Shown here in pieces: positions 19,801 through 27,820 of a DNA stretch of 34,829 bases. Under the pieces are notes generated by a model. That model was not told the DNA's origin. It did not search any database and saw nothing but the letters and a program-made list of their open reading frames with translations. Source of the DNA: Selaginella moellendorffii (Eukaryota > Streptophyta > Lycopodiopsida > Selaginellales > Selaginellaceae); contig NW_003314285.1 in assembly GCF_000143415.4 (NCBI RefSeq), forward strand, positions 69,836 to 104,664, written 5' to 3'. The translations under genes were made by a program, and so were the position numbers. Position 1 is the first letter of the stretch, and each line of letters opens with the position of its first letter.

Positions 19801-21629
19801 CCAATCCTTCAATAGCGCACGAGCTCTCAGAGTCGTGCACAAGTCCTCGTATGTCACAATATGGCCGGGAGTCATTTTGGTCTTGTTGAAGACTACCTCA
19901 CCACGTAGAAGAGCATTAGCCACTGTCAGAAGGTCGTCGTCGTCTAGAGACCGCGAGAAACGTAAGGCGTTGAGCTTCAAATCATTGGGCTTCCGGCCGT
20001 CCTCCACACCCATTGAGTTTGGCAACTCCCCGTCATGGTACCTCCTCAGCACATCTACCCATTTGTCAAAAACAACTTTTGTCGCGAGTAGAATGTTATG
20101 GATGCTGAGTGTGTCATTGACCCCCAGTGTTTTCGAGAGAAGACTCGAGAATTCCTGCAATGGAAATGGCGTGAGGCCACATGCTATGCCACATACAACG
20201 AGGCTTACCTGCCAGGCGCTAGTTGCTAGTGCACGTCCTTGTCCTGGTTTTTGTGGCTTCTTTAGTTGAACCCAGAGCTTCCGTGTTCGTGCCAATGTCT
20301 CGTGCAGACCCGATTTGTAGCACGTTTCTTGCTTGACATTCTGCGCGTGGGAGATGTATATGATAGATCGGAGGGGCGAGTTGCCTTTTATCAGGCGGAC
20401 AACTCTTGTCTTGAAGACTTTCTTCACCTCCTCGCCCACCATAATATCCACAACTATCTCTTGCATCGCCAAGCTAGAATGCTGCCCGGAGACGGCATAG
20501 AACCGGATGTTCTGATCGTCCAACACCTTCCTATTGATCAAGTCTGGAAACCTCATCTCGCCCTTCATTTTTTGGTAGTAGGGGATCACGTCTGCGATGT
20601 CGGGTGTTACTGGACTTGCCAGCATCTTCTGCTTCAATTTCTCCACCCACTCATCAGATACTAGCCTGTGGTTGTATTTGCTTTGGATGTCGATACAGCT
20701 CACGTCGATTGTATATACTTTGTTGGAATAGTAACAAGTACTATTATCTGCGACAATTTTTGCTGCCTCTTTTTGCTCTTTCTGCTCTTTGTGGCTCTTC
20801 TTTTTGGTGGGTGTAGTGTTCGAACCCGAGGCAATGGCATCACTGAGTAGCTTCTTTTTTGGAGCAGGAGAGTCGGACGTCGGCTTGAGCTTGACCACCC
20901 TTTTCTGCTTCGAGGTAGTTTCCAGATCGACCCCCTTCCCCTTTGCTTCGCGAACTGGAGTCACTCTCAACGGCTCAATGTTGGAATATAGTTTTTGAAC
21001 ATCGCCGTAGGTGAGGTCCGTGGATTCCATGTGATCTTCATAGACCCGCAGCGTCTTTGAAATTGTGGGCCTCTTGGACAACCTCTCCCTAGCTCCCTCT
21101 AGGAATTCCTCATAGCCGCTGCCCCCCTCCGGGAAGCCGCTAGGATGTGCAAGGTGGATCTTGAAGGCAGACGCTGTCTCTACCACAAGTGCCAGTCCAT
21201 ATTCTTGCATGGAACTGCATGGAGTGTCTGTCACTTGGATGAGGATCCCCATGCATTCTTTTCTCCCACCATCTGTGTTGTACAGCCTCAGATCCTCGCC
21301 TTCCATCCCGAAAGTCCAACTGGTGAGCTCCTCCCCCTTCTCTGCATCCACATTGACAGTGGCTGGAAGAAGAACGCAATTCCTCGCCTGTTCAGAAATG
21401 CACAACAATTAGAGCTGACAGATGAAAAGCTAGTAGCTGGAAATAACGTGAGGCCACACGCCATTCACCACTGCATCAGATGTCTTGAGGCTGCATCCTA
21501 AGATGGCGTGAGGCTACACGCCATCTGTAACCGGACTGCACTCGAGAGCCCAATCGGTGCATGCCAATGTTGCTATTGAATGGCATGTGGCCTCATGCCA
21601 TTTTCTACTTGGCCTAAAAGACTTACCAT
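16007..21629 (-). CDS. 11-exon gene: ParB-like, methyltransferase-like and FCP1-like HAD domain fusion, about 1,649 aa
   Basis: Exons on the minus strand: 21629-21627 (ATG only), 21387-20209, 20154-18831, 18780-18694, 18655-18566, 18516-18373, 18325-17774, 17716-17702, 17656-17549, 17501-16917, 16869-16007. All introns are GT-AG, and the exons sum to 4,950 nt in one open frame. Domains in order: unknown N-terminus; basic linker; ParB/sulfiredoxin-like domain (TIDVSCIDIQ then FYAVSGQHSSLAM, around residue 300); helical middle; beta-class DNA methyltransferase-like fold with altered motifs (CVMDFTNEE for motif IV, IVEYNCGGLFF near residue 785 for motif I); Lys/Ser-rich then Asp/Glu-rich tracts; proline-rich repeats; and a C-terminal FCP1/NLI-interacting-factor-like HAD domain (VFDLNGVLF near residue 1370, LGVWTS, LIIDDSP). 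In the HAD motif the second Asp is Asn; ParB lacks the usual HR. Both, and the methyltransferase, may have lost catalysis and act in binding. Two or more adjacent genes cannot be excluded without RNA data. Confidence 0.75.
17028..17049. repeat. 22-bp palindrome, copy 2 (in a coding exon)
   Basis: 9 of 11 arm pairs match. On the minus strand it encodes MACAHTP inside the proline-rich repeat region of the fusion protein, in frame. Confidence 0.85.
17103..17124. repeat. 22-bp palindrome, copy 3 (in a coding exon, perfect)
   Basis: Perfect 11+11 palindrome (ATGGCGTGTGA and its complement). It encodes MACDHTP in frame, 54 bp from copy 2. Confidence 0.9.
18326..18372 (-). other. 47-nt intron made largely of a palindrome
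   Basis: Minus-strand GTAATG...TTGCAG. Of its 47 nt, 22 are palindrome copy 4 (18335-18356, 9 of 11 arm pairs), which ends 9 nt before the exon. The remaining 5' part is only 16 nt. Confidence 0.8.
18517..18565 (-). other. 49-nt intron containing a palindrome
   Basis: Minus-strand GTACAA...TTGCAG with palindrome copy 5 (18526-18547, 8 of 11 pairs) ending 9 nt before the 3' splice site. Confidence 0.8.
18656..18693 (-). other. 38-nt intron containing a palindrome
   Basis: Minus-strand GTAAGG...TTATAG with palindrome copy 6 (18667-18688, one arm end changed) 11 nt before the 3' splice site. At 38 nt it is near the lower limit known for spliceosomal introns. Confidence 0.7.
20155..20208 (-). 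other. 54-nt intron containing a palindrome
   Basis: Minus-strand GTAAGC...TTGCAG with palindrome copy 7 (20166-20187, 8 of 11 pairs) ending 11 nt before the exon. The intron is in phase 0, a multiple of three and free of stops, so the unspliced frame stays open; its splice signals match the neighbouring introns. Confidence 0.75.
21443..21464. repeat. 22-bp palindrome, copy 8
   Basis: ATAACGTGAGG joined to CCACACGCCAT; 8 of 11 arm pairs match. Located in the first intron of the cargo gene. Confidence 0.8.
21503..21524. repeat. 22-bp palindrome, copy 9
   Basis: ATGGCGTGAGG joined to CTACACGCCAT; 9 of 11 arm pairs match. First intron of the cargo gene. Confidence 0.85.
21580..21601. repeat. 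22-bp palindrome, copy 10
   Basis: ATGGCATGTGG joined to CCTCATGCCAT; 10 of 11 arm pairs match. First intron of the cargo gene. Confidence 0.9.
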
Positions 21630-22160
21630 TTGAAGCCGAATGGAGGCGTGACAACCGGACTCGCTGGCGAATGTGCACTGTGTGTGCAGCGGATCGTAGC
21701 AGCAAGGCTACTCTGCCACTTACAGTTGGAGAGTGGCGCTGAAATCTCCCGGGACGCCAAGTGGGCTGCGTGTGGGTGGCGGAGTGGGCGGCGGAGTTGG
21801 CGGCGAAGTTACAAACTGGGTGTGTCTTGAAATGGACACCGATGCACACGAGCGCGAGTACGAAGCAAAATGCAAAACCTAACCTCACACGCGCGAAATG
21901 TCACGACGGTTGGTAATCCCGCCACGTCATCATTCCTCGGACTTGGGCGCCACCATTAATTTCTGGATCGGCGCGCGCATGCGTGAAATCCAAAAGAAAT
22001 CCGCAACGTCATCATTCCTCGGACTGCATGCACGCGAAATCCTAAAGAAAGATCATGATTGGGATATCATTTAATACCCTCGCTATATTTATACCATGCA
22101 TGATTGGATATTCCAAAGCATCTTGTATTTCCAAAAATGCCAGATGTTCAGCTAAATAAA

Positions 22161-22290
22161 TTGTCAGAGGATTTGATGTGACGTTCAAGCGTGTGGGCTC
22201 ATGCAATTTTGATCCCAAAAAATGCACCAAAAAATGCTCGGCGTCATTTGGCGTTATCTCTTGAATGGCGTGGGGCCGCATGCCATTTTC
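22161..22290. repeat. duplicated segment A (partners at 23131-23224 and 23432-23466)
   Basis: 22161-22195 (TTGTCAGAGGATTTGATGTG...) recurs exactly at 23432-23466. 22189-22286 recurs with changes at 23131-23224, including the palindrome at its end (copy 11 at 22265-22286, the degenerate copy 12 at 23200-23224). The pieces are in the same orientation but a different order. Confidence 0.8.
22265..22286. repeat. 22-bp palindrome, copy 11
   Basis: ATGGCGTGGGG joined to CCGCATGCCAT; 9 of 11 arm pairs match. Intergenic. Confidence 0.85.
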
Positions 22291-22759
22291 AGGAGCACAT
22301 AGGAGTATATTCCTAGAATATTCTGACACGCGCGAGATTGTTTTGAGTTTCCTGGAGATCCAACCGTTAGATCGCAACTAGATTTTACAGAATGGTATAC
22401 AATGTCCTTCTTGATGACCCTGCAAAGAAGCATCTCGATTGGACACCACATGAGACCACACGAGCCTTACAATGTTTCAGGGGCATTTGCCATAGATCCG
22501 ACCGTTATTTTGCTCCAAGATTCTACAGTTTGGTGTGCATTGACCTTTCCATCGACACTGCAAAGGGACATCACAATCAGATGCCGGATCACAAGAAACC
22601 AACTTCACTAACTCTGGTTTCACCAAGATCTATGTAAGGAGTTATGAAATGAAAGGACCCTCTCTATTGAAATGTGTTTATGGTCCTAGGGGCATTGTGA
22701 CATATCAAAGGATTTTGCATCAAGTTCTGTATTTGCATGTTTATCAAGCTACTGAATTG

Positions 22760-22792
22760 CTAAACCCTAAACCCTAAACCCTAACCCTAAAC
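22760..22792. repeat. interstitial telomere-type repeat (CCCTAAA units)
   Basis: About four and a half units of CTAAACC with one shortened unit (CCCTAA). This is the plant telomere sequence and also the telo-box motif found in some plant promoters. It lies near the middle of the divergent intergenic region of the transposon. Confidence 0.85.
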
Positions 22793-23130
22793 ATGTGGCA
22801 AATGCTGCGTGAAGAAAGATGCCCTTTCTGGGCAAATGCTGTAAGAGGCAGATTCCGAGCAGATGTATCTCAGGCCAGTGAAGGGGACAAACGAAAGCTA
22901 GCTATAAACATGACGGGATGCAAATAGATTACTAGGCTGGTCCTGCGAAAATCAAAAACCATAATTGAAAACATTGAAAATGCAAAAAGAAAGGTTTATA
23001 ATATTTTTGAATTTTAAGCAACCAAATGAATGTAAGTAGGGCATGTGTTTGTAAGTTTAAAAATGCCTCAACCACTTAAATTCCCAAGTAAATAAAGCTG
23101 TTTCTATTTTTGGTACAGGTAAACTTTATA

Positions 23131-23224
23131 GCGTGTGGGCTCATGCAATTTTGAACCCAAAAATGCACCAAAAAATGCTCGACTAGCATTATTCTTTGAA
23201 TGGCGTGTGGCCTTATATTGCCAT
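23131..23224. repeat. duplicated segment B, with degenerate palindrome copy 12
   Basis: Partner of 22189-22286: the first ~50 bp are nearly identical, the rest diverged. Its palindrome (23200-23224) has three extra bases and a disrupted right arm. Confidence 0.7.
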
Positions 23225-23651
23225 AAATGGACGTACACACACAGCATAATTATTCCTTTACATGGCGAATAATCTTGGCGCGGATCGCTGACATGGCATG
23301 GCAAAGTTCGAATCACTGACATGGCACAGCTGGATCGAGGCAAGGACATGATGTGACAAAGTTCAACCTCCGACAGCAAAGTCTAGAAGCTACTCAGTTT
23401 GAAATTTGTCAGAGGAATCATAAGATCTGGTTTGTCAGAGGATTTGATGTGACGTTCAAGCGTGTGTTATTTTTGAATTCTCGAACTCATTCCTAGGTCT
23501 ATCATTTTTGTGCGCCGTGTTCTTGGTTCCGCTGAGCACAGTGAGCGCTGCTTGTGTAAGCGGCATTGTGAGCTGTGGTTTATGCGTCTACAAGCGGTTG
23601 CGGCATTGCGAGCGCCATTGCGAGCGGCAGTTTATGCGAGTGGCAGTTTGT

Positions 23652-23721
23652 GCGAGCGGCGCTACGAGCAGTTGCGGTGTTGCGAGCGGCGCTACGAGTA
23701 GTTGCGGTGTTGCGAGCGGCA
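23652..23721. repeat. GC-rich 30-bp tandem repeat
   Basis: Two adjacent 30-bp units beginning GCGAGCGGCGCTACGAG (23652-23681, 23682-23711; one base differs) plus a partial third, preceded by looser GCGAGCGGCA-like units from about 23600. It lies in the presumed 5' UTR or promoter of the transposase gene. Confidence 0.8.
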
Positions 23722-23814
23722 CTGTCTTTGGTGTGGCTACCGCTTCCTCTTGATATTCGGCACTTGTGCTTCCTGGTATGTTCACCATGGAATGGTTTAG
23801 GACCACATTTAGAA

Positions 23815-23836
23815 ATGGCATGAGGCCACATGCCAT
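23815..23836. repeat. 22-bp palindrome, copy 13
   Basis: ATGGCATGAGG joined to CCACATGCCAT; 10 of 11 arm pairs match. In the presumed 5'-UTR intron of the transposase gene. Confidence 0.9.
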
Positions 23837-23912
23837 CTTGGGCCCTTGCAATTTCATGGCTAGCGTATTGTCATGTATATTTTTACTTGCCTGCAGCTGT
23901 GTGTATATCAAG

Positions 23913-23934
23913 ATGGCATGAGGCCTCATGCCAA
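23913..23934. repeat. 22-bp palindrome, copy 14
   Basis: ATGGCATGAGG joined to CCTCATGCCAA; 10 of 11 arm pairs match. Same intron. Confidence 0.9.
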
Positions 23935-23982
23935 TTTTGTGAATGCGAAATTTCACGTGGGTGTCAATAGCATGTTTGAATA

Positions 23983-24004
23983 ATGGCATGTGGCCTCATG
24001 CTAT
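23983..24004. repeat. 22-bp palindrome, copy 15
   Basis: ATGGCATGTGG joined to CCTCATGCTAT; 9 of 11 arm pairs match. Same intron. Confidence 0.88.
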
Positions 24005-24086
24005 TGAGGTTGTTTGGTATGTTATGATTTAGGCCATTCTCCAATCATTTTTTGTATGGTCTTAACTTCTTTTCTGCACTTTCAGA

Positions 24087-27000
24087 ATGGCCTTCAGGGT
24101 TGGGGAAAAGGTTTACATTTTGAATGGTGGGAAGAGAGTTGCAAAAGGGACCCTTGTGTCTATGGATTGGAACTTTGTTATACACTGTCAAAGGCTTGGG
24201 GAAGGCAATGCTGCTGTATCAGTAGAGACTGTCTTCGATGGGAATGTGGTCGCTATTGAACGAGGAGAGATGGTCGTCGGGGTAAATGTTGTTGTTGCCT
24301 TGAAAAATCTGTAGAAGAAAGCAGATGTTGGGGACAGCGCAAGTGCGACGCATGTTCCCTCCGTGGATCTTAAGAACCGTGCTACATGGATTCAGGCAAA
24401 GGTGTTTCTAAATAACCCCGAGGGGGAGGTGGTAGCTGAGGGCTTAGCCATAGTTGTCGATCCAAGAGATGCGGTTGCTAATCAAGAATTGGGCTGGGAT
24501 GATATTGGAGTTGCGATTTTAGAGGTTGTTGACACAGAAGAAAACAGTCTGACTATTGGAAGCATTGTGCGGTGGAAATTGAGGCACTTAGTGTTTGAGA
24601 ATGTGAAGGATTCACAATCAAACACCACTACAACTGATGACAGAACATCTCTTCATGGGAAAAGAAAGTACACCTTCCTAAAGCGCAGCCAAAGGGATCT
24701 GAGCAACGAACCGAAAAGGCAGAAAATGGCGATGGAGGTTCGAATGGTCTCGACAGTTGCTTGTTGCAACAGGAGGTGCTGTCAACATGCTGATTGGGAT
24801 GCTATTGAAGAGGAGAGAGCAAGATACAAGACATTGTCCTGGAAAGCAGCTCGCAATTTTGTGTATGAGGCATTACGGTCATCTGTTGATGCTTCAGAAC
24901 ATCAGGTGGGGGGCATGGTCTTCCAGAGGGGTTTGGTCTGCATGAAGGCATGGAGAATCATTTATGGAGTCCCTCGAACCACATTCTACAGAATCAAAAC
25001 TGAGTTCGAGGAACAAAGGGTTCAACAGGCAGTCCATGGGAATGACGGTACGCACAAAACCAGGGGTCATGTTGTATATGGAGAGGCAATCTTCAAGAGG
25101 TTTGTCGAGACATGTAGCGAGCAGCAACCACATAAAACCCACCTCTTGGAAGATGGAACACGAGACACCCAACGAGTTCTCCCTTCCATGTATACCAAGG
25201 GGGCCATATTGGAAGATGTGAATCGGGAACTCCAGAGTAATGGCTACAGGAAGCTGAGCCAATCTAGATTTAGTAGATTGTGGAGCAACAGGTTCAGGGA
25301 TGTGAGTATAGGAAAGTACTCCAGCTTTTCAAAGTGTGACGAGTGCACTGCTATCAAAATGGCTTTGTCGAAGAATTCTTGCAGCGCTCAAGAGCGAGAG
25401 ACGTTGGTTAGAAGGCGGCTCGACCACAACATCGAGCAGAGAAGCTGCAGGACTGCATATTATCATAACAGGATTCTCTCCATGGAGAGACCTGACTCTT
25501 ACCTCTGCATCATCCACGACAAAATGGACCAGAAAAAGACGTGCTTACCTCGACTCAATCCTGCCCCCAAGGCAATCTCTTCATCCATGCAGCTGCCTGT
25601 GTCTCTGTTTGGCATAATCGCTCATGGGCATGGTGCCCAGAACTATGGGAACTTCTTTGTACCTTTATGGGGTGGCGGGGGTGCAAACATGATGATTGCG
25701 TCCCTAGCAAAACACTTAAGGTCTCTGCAAAGTGTGCAGACTGAGCTGAACGGCCAACCCTTGCATAAGGCCCTTGTCGATCGAACCCCATACAGGGTTC
25801 AGCTGGAGGAGGAGCAAAGGCTTGCAGTATCGCGTGGGGCCCCATGCCATCCCAGTGAATATGTTGGCCGTCAGATTGTAGGGTTATCACGTGAGGCCTC
25901 ATGCCATTCCGACGAGGCTGGTCGCCCGGTGAATGCACAGCCTCATCCAAACGAAGCAGAATCTCAAGGAAGTTCTTGCGGCCGATGTGGCCTTCCACCC
26001 CATCTTCTGCTCCAAACAGACAATGCTGGCAGTGAGAACAAAAACATGTACGTCTTCGCGTACTTAGCGATGCTTGTTGCCAAAGGCATATTTGAAACGG
26101 TTAAACTTGGCTTTCTCATGGTTGGGCACACTCATGAAGACGTCGATGCCATGTTCAGTCACCTGGCAGAGTCCCTCCGGCGATCCAATGTCCTCACCCT
26201 CCCACAACTCTACAATGAATTCCAAAATTGCATCAAAGGCACTGTTGAAGCTGCACTTGTGACAGAGGTTCCAGACTTTAAGGGGTTTGTAAGAGGCTAC
26301 ATCAGGGATGGATCCGAAACGCTGATTGGCCACTCCAAGCCTCTTCAGTTTCATTTCAGCATGCATGACGGTGCTCCAGTGATGAGGTACAAGATGAGAG
26401 AATGGGACACAGTGTGGCTGCCAGTGGACGGCATTGAACTCTTCAAGAGAGATCCCATAACTGGGGAACCTATGATTCCTCAGGGTTCCCCACGGCCGAT
26501 GCACCCGGATGGACTCAAAGACCAGGAAAGTATAGTGGCCGGGATTAGACAGCATATTGCCTTCTGGAAGAGGGGGTTGGTGTTTGGTGGAGAATCCTAT
26601 TTTAAGAGGTGCAAGCCTTTGCTCGAATACTGGGAAAAGATTATATCTGCTATCCAAAATGGGCCAGTTGTATATGAAGAATTGGAAGAGTCCTTTTGGC
26701 CAGAACCCAGAGCACCAGATAGTAGCGGAACAATGTCCTCTGGAAATGCAGTGACAGATAACGATGTTGAGGATCACTATTGTGAGCCGAGGAACAAGAA
26801 GCCGGATTCAGCATTCAATCCAGTACAGGTCTGCAAAGGAATGGTCGTGCTTGTCAGACCCAGTAATAAAAAACAAATGATATGGGTGGGGCGCTGCATC
26901 ACTGATGCAGAGGAGGACGCGGAAACTAACTCCTTCAATGTAACTGTGGAGTGGTTCAAGCCAAGTTCCGGATATACGAAGGATTGCCTAGAAAAGAGAT

Positions 27001-27228
27001 GGGTGCTGAATCCAAGGGATCCCAGCATGAGCATATCGGTGGATAATGTTGTGCATGGTTGGATGCGGAAGCAGAGTGCCACCATCACCTTGCCAGACCA
27101 TGCAAGAGATGCAGCAAGAGCATTCATAACCCGGGTTCAAGGTGAGATTCATTAATATTCCTTTACTAAGTTTCTAATGTATTTTATTTCAAGGTGAACA
27201 ATCCGAATCTGAATCAGAGGAGGCGTGA
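24087..27228 (+). CDS. DUF7869-type DDE-like transposase, with in-frame TAG near the start
   Basis: Frame from ATG 24087 (one base after a TTTCAG acceptor) to 27141, a 52-nt GT-AG intron (27142-27193), then 27194-27228 adding an acidic tail (GEQSESESEEA). TAG at 24312-24314 breaks the frame; a 33-nt GTAAAT...TAG segment ending exactly at that TAG could be a tiny intron that removes it in phase. Numbering from 24087: two N-terminal modules that resemble DUF8039 (KRVAKGTLVS and GEVVAEGLAIVVDP), a Cys/His block (CCNRRCCQH), a CDEC zinc-like motif (SKCDECTAIK), then candidate catalytic acids in IIHDKMD (Asp478), QTDNAGSENKN (Asp645) and VGHTHEDVD (Glu684). The C-terminus has a small beta domain (VVLVRPSNKKQMIWVGR to VEWFKP). 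Being the only transposase-like gene between the TIRs, it probably moves the element. Palindromes lie in its coding exon. Confidence 0.75.
25829..25850. repeat. 22-bp palindrome, copy 16 (in coding exon)
   Basis: ATCGCGTGGGG joined to CCCCATGCCAT; 9 of 11 arm pairs match. In frame within the transposase, in a poorly conserved stretch before the QTDN motif. Confidence 0.8.
25886..25907. repeat. 22-bp palindrome, copy 17 (in coding exon)
   Basis: ATCACGTGAGG joined to CCTCATGCCAT; 8 of 11 arm pairs match. It starts 57 bp after the start of copy 16, a multiple of three. Confidence 0.8.
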
Positions 27229-27246
27229 TGGCATGTGGCCCTTTGC
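27189..27246 (+). repeat. last exon unit with half palindrome (copy 18); duplicated at 27499-27561
   Basis: TCAAGGTGAACAATCCGAATC... here recurs as TCAAGGTGAACAAGCCGAATC... from 27501, each followed by ATGGCATG (copy 18 at 27228, copy 20 at 27540). The second unit lacks the early stop codon of the first. A degenerate palindrome (copy 19) is at 27281-27302. Confidence 0.75.
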
Positions 27247-27280
27247 ACTAGTATATCTTAATACCGGTCTGAGAAATAGA

Positions 27281-27302
27281 ATGGCATGTGCCCTCAGGCC
27301 TT
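27281..27302. repeat. 22-bp palindrome, degenerate copy 19
   Basis: The left arm ATGGCATGTG is intact, the right arm decayed (CCTCAGGCCTT). Downstream of the transposase gene. Confidence 0.6.
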
Positions 27303-27539
27303 TTACTAAATCACCTTTGAAAGAAATGCAAGCCTCTATGTCGTAAAAAAAAGGTACTAGAGAAATTCCTTAATAATATGAATGTTATTTAGTTTCATGA
27401 AAATACACTAAGGGTCAAATGAGTTAAATGACTTCTCCAGACTAGCGCGGTGACTTTGTGTCCAGACTGAGTCCATCTGGTTGTATAATAAATCTCATTG
27501 TCAAGGTGAACAAGCCGAATCTGAAGCTAAAGAAGAGCG

Positions 27540-27561
27540 ATGGCATGCGCGCACACACTAT
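27540..27561. repeat. 22-bp palindrome, degenerate copy 20
   Basis: Left arm ATGGCATGCGC; the right arm has several changes. It closes the second copy of the duplicated exon unit. Confidence 0.55.
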
Positions 27562-27820
27562 TTGTTTGTTCATTGAGCGTGTGGTGAGCTTTCCAAGATG
27601 AACGTCATTCCTATTAGCCAGACATATAACTTAATGGTGAGAACATTTAGATATTATTCAATGTTATCTTTTTCTAACGAATCTAATTGTGAAGGTGTAG
27701 CAAGAGGCATTGCTAGTCACCATGCCCCAGATATGTCTAGCCCCTGGACAAAAAACATATAATTTCACGTCATTTTCAAATACTTGAAAATTTGTACCTA
27801 GTCCCATTTTACTGAATAAA
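27562..27820. other. right subterminal region of the transposon
   Basis: No gene recognised. Near the end, GTCCCATTTTACTG at about 27801-27814 is a variant of the inner TIR sequence in the same orientation, so the terminus carries two TIR-like motifs. Confidence 0.5.

Larger units (their letters stand above)
21388..21626 (-). other. first intron of the cargo gene, with three palindromes
   Basis: Donor GTAAGT right after the ATG, acceptor CTGAACAG before GCG AGG. It contains palindrome copies 8 (21443-21464), 9 (21503-21524) and 10 (21580-21601). The stretch between copies 8 and 9 could hide a small exon; the simple model keeps the frame. Confidence 0.55.
21630..24086. promoter_or_regulatory. 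divergent promoter region between the two transposon genes
   Basis: Both genes start outward from this 2.4-kb stretch, so it must hold both promoters and 5' UTRs. It contains a 20-bp direct repeat starting ACGTCATCATTCC (21924-21943 and 22016-22035), ~100-bp duplicated segments, a telomere-like tract, CpG-rich tandem repeats and several palindromes. I see no clear TATA box that I would commit to. The plus gene probably has a 5'-UTR intron from a GTATGT donor at 23776 to the TTTCAG acceptor ending at 24085, one base before its ATG. Confidence 0.55.

Noticed and set aside
21514-21888. Minus-strand frame with a signal-peptide-like start upstream of the cargo gene
   Set aside because: It begins with GTG, not ATG, and runs through the likely GTAAGT donor and a palindrome. 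The ATG immediately before that donor gives a better gene start.
22760-22792. True chromosome end
   Set aside because: Only four to five units, with gene sequence continuing on both sides.
23580-23989. Several overlapping open frames on both strands
   Set aside because: They come from the GC-rich tandem repeat and the palindromes; no consistent protein signal.
25820-25852. A 29-nt intron around palindrome copy 16 (GTATCG...CCCAG)
   Set aside because: Too short, not a multiple of three, and its removal would break an otherwise open transposase frame.
15951-27561. CRISPR-like array
   Set aside because: The palindromes are irregularly spaced over 11.6 kb, with no uniform spacers and no cas genes, in a eukaryotic setting.
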